From assembly GCA_023375675.1 (NCBI GenBank), contig JALQBC010000008.1, positions 806,001-870,000 of the forward strand: a DNA stretch of 64,000 nt. Direction: 5' to 3'. This DNA comes from Cytospora piceicola. Taxonomy: Eukaryota > Ascomycota > Sordariomycetes > Diaporthales > Cytosporaceae. The translations under genes were made by a program, and so were the position numbers. Shown one piece after another: positions 34,210-43,030 of this stretch; the stretch's first letter is position 1; each line of letters begins with the position of its first letter. A model generated the notes under the pieces. It was not told the origin of the DNA and did not search any database. It saw only the letters and a program-made list of their open reading frames with translations.

Positions 34210-35427
34210 ATGAAGATGACCGGCAGCCACCCCACAGCGCTGGCAGCCGTCTCCCTGGCCATGCTGCTCGTCCCCACGCAGCTCGCCCTCGCGGACGCCA
34301 ACATACAGAAGCGGCACGTCCAGATGGTGACGCCCAGGCCCTACGTCTGGGACGAGTACGGGCCGACCAACCCCCTCAACCCGGACGGCTCCGACTACCC
34401 CTGCAAGGTGCCCCGGGGCGGGGCGTTCCGGGTCGACGGGTCGCCCACCGAGGTGGTCGCCGGCGGGGACCAGGTCGTCTCCTTCGACGGGCTGGCCGTG
34501 CACGGCGGCGGGAGCTGCCAGTTCGCCCTGGCCGAGGGCCTGGCGCCCACGCCCGGCACGGCCTGGAGCGTCATCCACTCGGTCGAGGGCGGGTGCCCCA
34601 GCGCCGGCGCCGCCGGCAACCTGGCCGGGGGCCAGTCCCCGGACAACTACACCCTCACCCTGCCCGAGGGCCTCGCCCCGGGGGACTACACCTTTGCCTG
34701 GACCTGGGTGAACCGCATCGGCGGCGCGCCCGAGTTCTACATGAACTGCGCGCCCGTCACGGTCAAGGCGGCGGCGGGGCCGGCGGCGAGGGCCAGGGAG
34801 AGGCGGGCCCGCGCGGCGTCGAGGAGGGCGCCGCAGGCCGGCTACCCGGACCTCTTCCTCGCCAACATCGGGGACGCCGCCGGCGGGTGCGACACGTCCG
34901 AGGCGTGGTCCCGGCAGGTCGCCATCCAGTACCCGCACCCCGGGGACTCGGTCAGCCACCCCGACGGCACCGCCAACCTCTTCAAGCAGCCGTGCGACGG
35001 GAACCCGCGGAACGGCGGCGCGGCGTCCAACGGCACGGCGGCGGCGCCGTCGGCCTCTGGAGGAGCTGCAGGAACGGCATCGACCGCGTCCACGACCGGG
35101 GTAGCTGGTGCGACACCGACCAGCTCGCCTTCGGGGCGGCGCAGCACGGAAGCCCCTGCTTCTTCCACTTCTGCATTGCCAGAAGCCCCACAGTACTCGG
35201 ACTCAGGTTCCTCGAATGCCAGTGCGACATCATCGACGGCCGGTCCGTCGGGTACCGCCTCTTCTCTTGGCAGCGCGTGTACGGATGGGCACCTGCAGTG
35301 CGTGGGTGGAAGGCAGTTCAGCACCTGCACGGGGGGGAAATGGACCGCGCTCCAGGATCTCGCGTCGAATGCGAGGTGCAAGGAGGAGGGGGAGGCTGAA
35401 GGGCTGGATATCACCAACGTCTCGTAG
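34210..35427 (+). CDS. AA11-like lytic polysaccharide monooxygenase with Cys-rich C-terminal module
   Basis: Single exon, 405 aa from the ATG at 34210 (a second ATG lies at 34216). A signal peptide covers about residues 1-28. His36 directly follows Lys34-Arg35 and begins the HVQMVTPRPY stretch that corresponds to the mature N-terminus of AA11 enzymes. The second copper ligand is His98 in AVHGGGSCQ and the axial Tyr is 177 in EFYMNCAP. Other AA11 landmarks are NPDGSDYPCK, SVEGGCP, NLAGG and TWVNRIGG. A Ser/Thr/Ala-rich linker (about 280-355) leads to a C-terminal module with four Cys (SACTDGHLQC, FSTCTGGKW, ARC), resembling the X278 module attached to some chitin-active AA11 proteins. The expected role is oxidative cleavage of chitin outside the cell; substrate is inferred from the family. 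Confidence 0.85.
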   Translation: MKMTGSHPTALAAVSLAMLLVPTQLALADANIQKRHVQMVTPRPYVWDEYGPTNPLNPDGSDYPCKVPRGGAFRVDGSPTEVVAGGDQVVSFDGLAVHGGGSCQFALAEGLAPTPGTAWSVIHSVEGGCPSAGAAGNLAGGQSPDNYTLTLPEGLAPGDYTFAWTWVNRIGGAPEFYMNCAPVTVKAAAGPAARARERRARAASRRAPQAGYPDLFLANIGDAAGGCDTSEAWSRQVAIQYPHPGDSVSHPDGTANLFKQPCDGNPRNGGAASNGTAAAPSASGGAAGTASTASTTGVAGATPTSSPSGRRSTEAPASSTSALPEAPQYSDSGSSNASATSSTAGPSGTASSLGSACTDGHLQCVGGRQFSTCTGGKWTALQDLASNARCKEEGEAEGLDITNVS

Positions 35428-36047
35428 AGCGGGACTCCTGGGCACTGGTTCGACGAGGGATTGCTTGTAAATATAGTTAGTAAAACACCTTTTCAGAGGT
35501 TGACAAGTCTTCAGGTGTGGTAAATGTTGACAAGATGTGGCTCGATGATCTCCATTGCCTGGCAGTGCCTCGTGAGTCTGAGACCAGTACAGACAACAAG
35601 GGGAAGTTGTGCCAAAAAAACAAACAACAAAAACTCCCCGCAGGGGCCGAAGCCCCCGCGGTCACGAAAAGCCTTGGAGGCTTTTTGATGATTCTACGGT
35701 TTTATTTGCGGAAACTCCCAAGATCTTTTGGAGGTTCGAACTTGGGAGGTTGGAAGAGGATTTAGGAGGAGAGATAACCGGGGCGGGGGCGCAACTTACC
35801 GTTGCGCCATTTGCTCCCCAGTTGAAGTCGGGGGTGTTGTAAGTGGTTATAAGTTGGGCTGGAAGGTGAAGTAGAATTGCAGCTGGGAGCTGGTACCCTG
35901 GACCCCTTGAACTTGCAGAGGGCCTGGGCTGGACTGAAGCTCACATATGCCGGTCACAGTCAGGTGATAGAGGAGGGCCGGTTCTATGGGCTACTTGGGT
36001 CAACATGAGCTTTATCTCTCTAACTCATCTATCCAAAATCCACACCA
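35428..36047. other. Convergent intergenic region
   Basis: Between the 3' ends of the LPMO-like gene (+) and the FMO gene (-). Contains A-rich AAAAAAACAAACAACAAAAAC near 35615-35635. No gene seen. Confidence 0.5.
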
Positions 36048-38381
36048 TCACGATGCAGCAGTCTTCCTCCTATATACCCCACTGATAGTATAATCCTTCT
36101 GTGGTCCCTTGACCGCATAACCCAGCCTCCACTCCCTCAAGTTGACTGCATTGAACCAGAACTCATAATCCACATTATAGAAGTCCTCAACGCACAAGTG
36201 TCCCGCCTTGGCCTTCCAGCCCCTCTCGTCATCGTAAATGCCACTCTTGTGCCCGTCAGGGACCACAAAGTCCAGTTCATGGAACAGGTAATCCGCCCTC
36301 CTCTGCTCCTCGTCCCGTTTCGGGTCGTTCCTGCTGTACTTATCCCCAGTCCGCACGAACCAGACGCTCAGCTTGTCAGACTCCTCGTCGTACCGCCAGA
36401 CGTACCGCCGCGTCGCGCGGAAGGCCAGGCCGTTTGTGGCCGTGAACTCACCCTCCTCTATATACAGATACTCCAGGCCCGGCCCATCACCCGCCGTCTC
36501 GCAGCTCCCCCCGTCGCCATTGGCGCGCTCGCGCCCGTCTGTCGTTCCCTGCCGGAGGAGGAACCTCGCCGTCCCGCTCCAGTGGCCGCTGGGGTGGCTG
36601 GGCAGCTTGGACGTCAGGTCCCTCTCCAGCTGCCACTCGCCCAGCAGCGACCGGAACACGGCCCGCGCGACGAACTTGCCCCTCGTCAGGCCGGCCATGG
36701 CGGTGCCGTGTGTCTGCCTCAGCGACCTGTCCAGCTCCTTGTGTTGCGCGGCTGTCAGGCCCTTGGGCGCATACCGCGCCGGCGTGAGTATGTCCATCGG
36801 CATGCCATTGTGCGGCAGCGGCGGCGTCTCGCCGACGGTCATGAAGAGCCCCATGTCCAGCGCGTTGGCGAACTCTTGCATCAGGAACGCGTAGTCTCCC
36901 ATGGGGAACTGCGACACGCGGGGGTCATCGCGGAGGGTTTCGAAGCGCGTTAGGGAGGTATCGGTGGATAGGGCGTGTTGAAGGGAGGGGCTCAGTTGGC
37001 CTTCTTGTTGTTGCGTCCAGAGTTCGGTCAGGAAGCGCGCTTGCATCTCCATGACGCCCCAGTATGGACTGCGGTAGAAGCCGACGAAGCCTAGATTGGG
37101 GACTTCGGGGTGGTGGGTGCTATGGAAGGCGAGGAGGAGGGTGTTGTCTAGGTCGGTAGGATCGACCGCGAAGGTCTGTTGGATTTCTTCGGGTAGATAC
37201 GATATTGAAGGTGCGGCCTCGAAGCCTGTGGCGAGGACGATGGCGGCGATGTCGGTGATAGTGATGGGTTCGACATCCTTGAGGGTGGATGTCACAGTTG
37301 CTGTACTTCCATTCACGGAGTTGAGCTTGCCGCGGGATGGTGTGATGAGTCCTGAGCGCACGAAGTCCGCGTACCAGTCGCTGACGGCAATGTAAGGGGG
37401 TACGTCGAGGTCTTGTTCTGTAGCAACGAGTAGCGGCGAGAACTCGGATTGATCGGTGCCAAGTGCTTTCTTATACAATCCATGGACCATCCTTGCGGCG
37501 TCCTTGGGTAAATGGCCTGCTGCGTTCGTGAGCGGATGTGGTCGGTTAGCAAGGTTGTAGGACGAGAGGTCGAGTGGAAGAAAGGGGCCGGCGGTGCTGG
37601 CCGCGACGGGAGTAGTGACGAGCGGGAACACCCACGTCGGCCGTTGGATGATGTGGTGTATGGCGTATTTATCTGCACCGGGCAGCTTGCTCGGACTGGG
37701 CGAGTTCGCGGCCGAGGACAGGTGAGACGCAATGGTGCCTGCAATCTCGACGCCGGACATTTGCCCCCCAACGACAAGTATCTTGCCCCCCTTGCCATCT
37801 CCGTTTGGTAGCAGCGTCTCGAGGTCTCGATAGCCACTGCTGTGAATCACCGGTATTCCCTGAGCCTCCTTCAGCCCTGGAACATCCGGAATGGCTGGCT
37901 TCCCAAAGAAGCCCGAGGCAATCAGCAAGTAATCGTACTCGTTCTCATCCACCACCCCATCACCCGACCTTGCCGTGACCTTCCACCTCCTCCCCTGATC
38001 CCCATCGAGCGGGACTGCCCTCTCCACCTTCCAGCCCAGCCTCAATCGAAACCTCTCCTCCTCAAAGGCACAGTACCTGCTCAAGTACTGCTGCAGGTAC
38101 CTCCCCACATGCCAGGCCTTCGGCAGCTGTGGCGCATCGTCATCCCAGGCCAGGTCGCTGAACTGCATGGTGTTCCTGCTCTGGTTGGTGACCATGAGCG
38201 GGTGCACCAGGCCCGCGCCGTCATCCTTGTCCACGGGCCAGAGACCGCCGATTCGGGGCTGTGCGTCCAGGACAGTCACGGAGAAGCCGGGTTCGGACCC
38301 GGAAGGCTGGTGGAGAAGAGTCTTGGCGGCCACGAGTCCCGAGGGCCCGGCGCCGATGATACAGACTGTCTTAGGTGCCAT
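36048..38381 (-). CDS. Flavin-containing monooxygenase fused to a C-terminal DUF6314 domain
   Basis: Single exon, 777 aa, starting at the ATG whose product begins MAPKTVCIIGAGPSG. The FAD-binding GAGPSG is at 10-15 and a second dinucleotide-binding motif GGQMSG at 205-210; IHSSGYRD around 180 occupies the place of the FMO fingerprint; ATGFEAAP near 430 is the late Rossmann signature. These are class-B flavin monooxygenase features, oxygenating soft nucleophiles or ketones with NADPH and O2. From about residue 625 a separate domain begins (GEWQLERDL, SGHWSGTARF, YIEEGEF, RYVWRYDEE, DYTISGVYRR), which matches my knowledge of DUF6314. The frame stays open for 87 codons upstream of this ATG, but that stretch lacks conserved sequence, so I chose the internal ATG. 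It lies in a three-gene minus-strand run with P450 and ADH. Confidence 0.9.
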   Translation of the reverse strand: MAPKTVCIIGAGPSGLVAAKTLLHQPSGSEPGFSVTVLDAQPRIGGLWPVDKDDGAGLVHPLMVTNQSRNTMQFSDLAWDDDAPQLPKAWHVGRYLQQYLSRYCAFEEERFRLRLGWKVERAVPLDGDQGRRWKVTARSGDGVVDENEYDYLLIASGFFGKPAIPDVPGLKEAQGIPVIHSSGYRDLETLLPNGDGKGGKILVVGGQMSGVEIAGTIASHLSSAANSPSPSKLPGADKYAIHHIIQRPTWVFPLVTTPVAASTAGPFLPLDLSSYNLANRPHPLTNAAGHLPKDAARMVHGLYKKALGTDQSEFSPLLVATEQDLDVPPYIAVSDWYADFVRSGLITPSRGKLNSVNGSTATVTSTLKDVEPITITDIAAIVLATGFEAAPSISYLPEEIQQTFAVDPTDLDNTLLLAFHSTHHPEVPNLGFVGFYRSPYWGVMEMQARFLTELWTQQQEGQLSPSLQHALSTDTSLTRFETLRDDPRVSQFPMGDYAFLMQEFANALDMGLFMTVGETPPLPHNGMPMDILTPARYAPKGLTAAQHKELDRSLRQTHGTAMAGLTRGKFVARAVFRSLLGEWQLERDLTSKLPSHPSGHWSGTARFLLRQGTTDGRERANGDGGSCETAGDGPGLEYLYIEEGEFTATNGLAFRATRRYVWRYDEESDKLSVWFVRTGDKYSRNDPKRDEEQRRADYLFHELDFVVPDGHKSGIYDDERGWKAKAGHLCVEDFYNVDYEFWFNAVNLREWRLGYAVKGPQKDYTISGVYRRKTAAS

Positions 38382-39068
38382 GGTGGAGAGCAGGCGGTGA
38401 CGATAGGAGGGCAAGGACTTGGCTAAGCCGAGTCGGTATAAGGACCGGTGGGTCAGTGTCACGGTTGGCACCGTACGCTGTGGAAGGGATGGAATGAAAG
38501 CCGCCCGCTGATTGGAATTGTCGATTGGGTGGGTGACTCGGAACGTTGAGGGATTTGCGCTGGCAAGAAAGACCACCCAACACGACTGGAGACAGAGGCA
38601 AAGAATATACCTAGGTAGTGACACGGTTTTACAACGACACACCTGTATTGGTCTCGAGCAAAGTTAGGGAGGGTGGTGTCGGCTTCGTCAGGCGATGATG
38701 ATCACCACTGCTTTCAAACCATCAGGCCCTGACAAGCTTAGGTAAGCATCACATACAGCAGCAGAGGCTGACTCATCCGACTGTCAAGCCGTTAACCACC
38801 AATCCTGTCGCCCTCGATTTCCTCTCCAACGACACACAACACTTGGATCCTCCTCAGTGATCTCTTCTGCCTCCTCCCATGCACCACCTCCGTATGCCTT
38901 CCGATCATGATGTCCTTGACCACCGGTCTATTCCAGTCCGGGCGGGTTGGAAATCCAGACCACTCCCGGAGCTTTGATTCCCCGATCCAGAATCACGCCA
39001 ACGCCAACATGACATGCTAAACTTGTCCGCACCTCACTTCATCATTTGCCACCAGTTCTTGCGCTGTA
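38382..39068. other. Short intergenic region between P450 3' end and FMO 5' end
   Basis: Contains the FMO promoter on the minus strand. A TACCTAGGTA string lies at 38609-38618. No additional gene supported. Confidence 0.5.
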
Positions 39069-40706
39069 TTATTGGGCCAGATCATCTGCAAACGTGACCT
39101 CACACTTCCCTCCCTTTGCCGACGTGAACACCCTCATCACCTGCTCCATCGAGTCGTCAGTCACACTCTTGCTCAGCCGGAGGCCCTTGCATTCCCTGAA
39201 AAGCATGGCACTGGCGAGGCGGAGCTCCATCATGGCGAGGTGTCTGCCGATGCAGCCGCGGGAGCCTATCATGAACGTCGAGAAAGCAGCCTTGAGCTCG
39301 GGGGAAGGGTCTTCAAAGCGGGTTTCGTCGAATCTGGAGATGCGGTATGTCATTAAGGATGCTTGTATAGCGAGGGGAAGGGGAAGATACACAAGACAGG
39401 GGAGGAGAAACTGGGCGGAGGGTGTAACTCACTCATCAGCATGGGGAAACACCTCAGGGATCCGGTGAACCGCGTATCCCAGTGTGCACACTACAGAGCC
39501 CCCGGGGACGTAGACACCCTCTATTGTCGCGCCGCCCGGAGGACACACACGGGCATTCGCCCCGGCAGTGGGACTGTATAGCCTCAGGTTCTCCTGGATG
39601 ACCCGATTCAGCAAGGGCAGGGCCTCAACATCCTCGTCCGTAAAGTCCGGCCTCAGCGTCGCGACCTCCTCCTCGACCCTCCTCTGCAGGTCAGGCCGCT
39701 TCAGCACCGCCCACGTCAGATATACAAGAGCTGTGCTGGTCGTCTCGGCACCACCGATGATAAAGGTCGCCGCCTCGGACCGGACAGCGTCGTCCGTCAG
39801 CCCGGGCGCCTCCCCGTGGTCGACCTCCTCCAGGATCTTGTAGAAGATGTTCCTCCGGTCCGCGCCCTTCTTCCTGCGCATGTTCTCCACCGCCACCGTC
39901 CCCTGGTCATATATCACCTTCTTGGCGGCCGACACCCGCCTCAGCCACGGCACCGGCAGCACCCGCGCCAGCGCGCCGATCGCCCAGGGCGACAGGTACT
40001 GCCGCAGCAGGATGGTCTGGCCCAGGGTTCGCAGGGCCCCCCAGAACCGCAGGCCCGCGCCCCCGTCCAGCCCGTCCAGCATGCCGAACGCCTCGCCGAA
40101 GCTCAGCCGCGAGACGACGTCGGCCGCCATGCACCTCCACCACCTCGCCACGTCGGCCGCCCCGCCGCCCGCCGCCGAGGCGTCCTCCCGGATCCGCGCC
40201 ACCGCCCTCTCCGCGATCCCGCGCACCTCGGGCTCCCAGCTGTCCCGCAGCGACCTGGCCGTGAAGGCGCGGCTGAACAGCCTCCGCCGCTCGGCGTGCG
40301 CCCTGGCGTCCGTCATGTCGAACAGGGAGGGCTCGGGCCCCATGCGGAAGTTCTCGTGGAAGGCGCCCTTGCGGAACCCCGTGCCCATCCGGTGCACCGT
40401 CTGCAGGCCCTCGAGGCTGCCCACCGAGACCTCGTCGGGCGCGACGAGGACGACCGGCCCGTGGCGCTGGTGCAGCCGGTGCGCCCACCGGAACTTGTCG
40501 GGCACGACCCAGCGGTGGTAGTGCATGGGCAGCGAGGTGTACCTCGCCCACCACGGGCCGGGGATGTGGCGCCGCGGGTTCGTCAGGCCGGCGGCGAGGT
40601 AGCGCAGGAGGGCGAGGAGGGCGAGGGCCGCGCTGGCCAGGGCGAGGAGGTGTGGTGGCCGGGGCTGCAAGAGCGGGGGGGATATGTACGGCGCGGCATC
40701 TTCCAT
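39069..40706 (-). CDS. Cytochrome P450 monooxygenase, microsomal
   Basis: Two exons (40706-39433 and 39333-39069) with a 99-bp GT-AG intron give 512 aa. An N-terminal hydrophobic anchor (about 18-42) precedes a PGPWWARYT proline-rich hinge. The I-helix oxygen-binding motif is GGAETT (318-323), the K-helix ExxR is ENLR (372-375), the PERF-equivalent is FDETRF (426-431) and the haem loop is FMIGSRGCIG with Cys452 as thiolate ligand. The open frame extends nearly 200 codons upstream of the chosen ATG, but that part is low-complexity leader. It belongs to the fungal secondary-metabolism or xenobiotic-type class II P450s; the substrate is unknown. It is co-directional with the FMO downstream and ADH upstream. 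Confidence 0.93.
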
Positions 40707-41959
40707 CTCCTGCAGGGCTCCCCCGGCTCGGTATGATGTGATGGGATGTTGGTGTTGCTGGTTTATGTGAAACTCTGGATATGCAGACACAGGAATGTTA
40801 GGCTTGATGAGAGCTTGCTCGATATGCGGCTTTGATGCGGGAGAGTTGCAGTCATGCAGTGTTTTCAGATGACTTGACGTGAGCTTTTGATGTTGGCGAA
40901 GAGCACAGAATAGCGGTCGGAAGGTAGGGGGACAAGCAAGTAGATACACCTTGAGCTTTGTAGATACACATATGAGCGGTCTCAGAAAAAGGAAGGGAGA
41001 ATATCGGTATGGGCCGGGCCGGGCCAAGCAAAGGGCCGCTTGTACAAAACAGTAGCATCTGCTATTACTTGGTGGCTGTTTGAAGTAGATAAGCTCCAGA
41101 CCGTCGGGTCGATTACTGCATGCAGGTACCTTTAAGGTTGCATGTAAGGATTTTAAGCGAGCTATGAACTTGACCTGATATTTGCGGTGAGGTCGGTGAT
41201 GGCTGGCTGAGTGTCCTTGCAGCTGGTGCCCCCTTTTCTTTTTTTTTTCTTCTCCAGGAGCCAACGGCGGGGAATAATTCGTACCAAGCCACACATGTGG
41301 ATTGAACTTAAAAGGTCCCTTTCGATATCAATCAAAATACGACTCCAGTTTCCAAAAGTATCATACATCGTCATGCTCCCACGTGCTTGTGCGAGGGATC
41401 AAGGAGGAGAAGGATTCCACGCGAAACAAAAGTACCGTTCGGCTACTGGCACCGGAGCAGCCAATGATACAACACCGTCAGAGGCGAACTCAGGCCCACC
41501 CTTCGAGGTACATAGCAAATGAACATTGGCTCCTTGGTTTCTTCCTGTACGACATTTGGACTGGTTATTAGCTTCGCTTTGCTTGGCACCTTGGCAGCCT
41601 ACTTACTTAATTGCCAGTGACTTAAGTAGGTGAGACGACCAACCTTGGAAATTACAGTCCCAAAGGAAGCGTCCTAGTCCAACTTATGAACCCGGCCTTT
41701 GATGCTGTCGAACGCGTTGCGGATCTAACTGCAAATATTTTCGTAGACACTATGAAGTCGCTCTAAAGGAAGATAGTGGTCTATCCTGCTGGAAATTACA
41801 GTTTCTGCCCAGTGGTCGTCAAGGTAACTGCAAGAGTATGTTCTCGTTCCACCAATCCCTGATCACTACCCTTTCCTGCTCCTGTAGGAGTATGCCCCTC
41901 TCCCGGATGCTACAAACGCCACAACCATGCTCTCCAGGTTCGTCTCCCCATCGGACCTC
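40707..41959. other. Intergenic, promoter side of the P450 gene
   Basis: Upstream DNA of the P450 and 3' flank of the ADH. Contains a CTTTTCTTTTTTTTTTCTTCTCC pyrimidine run near 41230-41260. No further gene supported. Confidence 0.5.
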
Positions 41960-43030
41960 CTAGTTAACCAGCACATAGCGGTACCGAGCCTTGCCATCCT
42001 CCAGGTCAACAATAGCCTGGTTTGCATCCTTCATGGGGCGCTCCTGGATAAGACCCCGAATGTTCTTCTCGGTGACAAACTCAAGCATATCGCGCAGATC
42101 CTGGGGGGATCCAATAAGCGAGCCCTCGAACTTGACGCGGCCATAGGCGACAACGGCACCCGGGATCTGGAAGGGCCCGTCGTCCGGGAGCCCGACCTGG
42201 ACGAGGCTGCCGCCCTTCTTCAGGAGCTTCAGGTAGTCGGCGATGGGGACCTTGCAGGAGGCGACGGTCGAGATGATCAGGTCGAGGCTCTTGGCGTTCT
42301 TGACCGCCCAGTCCTCGTCGTCCGCGGTCGCGATGTACTGGTCCGCGCCGAGGCCGAGCACCTCGTCCCGCTTGTTGGCCCCGCGGGAGATGCCGACGAC
42401 CCTGGCGCCCATGGCCTTGGCGAACTTGACGCCGTAGTGGCCCAGCCCCCCGACGCCGACGATGCCGACGGCCATGCCGGGCTTCACGCCGTGGGACTTG
42501 AGCGGGGAGAAGACGGTCACGCCGCCGCAGAGCATCGGCGCGGCCTGGCTCGACTCGAGGCCGTCGGGGATCTTGACCACAAAGTGCCCGGGGGCGCGGT
42601 GGAAGTCGGCGTACCCGCCCTGGTTGAGGTCGCCGTTGAAGTGCTTGGAGCCGTACGTGCCGACGACCCGGTCGCAGTAGTTCTCCTCGCCGTCGGCGCA
42701 CTCCCTGCAGTCGTCGCCGAAGCGGCCCAGGCACGAGTCGCCCTGGGCGCCCACGCCCACGCGGTCGCCGACCCGGACGTGCTTGACGTCCTTGCCGACG
42801 CGCACCGCCTTGCCGACGATCTCGTGGCCCACCGTCAGCGGGAACGTGGTGCCGCCCCAGCCGTTGCGGAGCGTGTGCAGGTCGGAGCCACACATGCCGC
42901 AGTGGGTGACCTCGATGTCGACGTCGGTTTCTTCCCACCCCTTGGGCTTGATCTCCTGCCAGACCATCTTCCCGTCGGCGGCGGAGGCGTCCAGCGCCGT
43001 CCAGCCCTCGAACTTGTAGTCGGTCGTCAT
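41960..43030 (-). CDS. NADP-dependent zinc alcohol dehydrogenase (ADH6/cinnamyl-alcohol-dehydrogenase type)
   Basis: Single exon, 356 aa from the ATG at 43030; an in-frame ATG 18 bp earlier is possible. Catalytic-zinc ligands are Cys47 (CGMCGSDLH) and His69-Glu70 (GHE). Structural-zinc cysteines are 100, 108, 111 and 119, with seven rather than the usual two residues between the first pair. The coenzyme fold carries GVGGLGHYG and then GISRGANKRDE, where Ser-Arg and the following Lys/Arg favour NADP(H), as in yeast Adh6. The family reduces aromatic and aliphatic aldehydes. It is the first gene of the minus-strand redox run. Confidence 0.92.
   Translation of the reverse strand: MTTDYKFEGWTALDASAADGKMVWQEIKPKGWEETDVDIEVTHCGMCGSDLHTLRNGWGGTTFPLTVGHEIVGKAVRVGKDVKHVRVGDRVGVGAQGDSCLGRFGDDCRECADGEENYCDRVVGTYGSKHFNGDLNQGGYADFHRAPGHFVVKIPDGLESSQAAPMLCGGVTVFSPLKSHGVKPGMAVGIVGVGGLGHYGVKFAKAMGARVVGISRGANKRDEVLGLGADQYIATADDEDWAVKNAKSLDLIISTVASCKVPIADYLKLLKKGGSLVQVGLPDDGPFQIPGAVVAYGRVKFEGSLIGSPQDLRDMLEFVTEKNIRGLIQERPMKDANQAIVDLEDGKARYRYVLVN

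Noticed and set aside
34162..34959. 265-codon minus-strand open frame
   Set aside because: Antisense shadow of the LPMO-like gene in very GC-rich DNA.
38382..38642. In-frame N-terminal extension of the FMO by 87 residues
   Set aside because: No conserved sequence or targeting signal; the internal ATG gives the canonical start just before the FAD-binding GAGPSG motif.
39816..40736. 306-codon plus-strand open frame and a 215-codon minus frame in the same place
   Set aside because: Shadows of P450 exon 1; Arg/Pro/Ala-rich without domains.
40707..41294. In-frame N-terminal extension of the P450 by 196 residues
   Set aside because: Lysine-rich and low-complexity; the chosen ATG places the membrane anchor at the usual position.
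36048..43030. Secondary-metabolite biosynthetic cluster
   Set aside because: Three tailoring-type enzymes but no backbone synthase, cluster regulator or dedicated transporter nearby.
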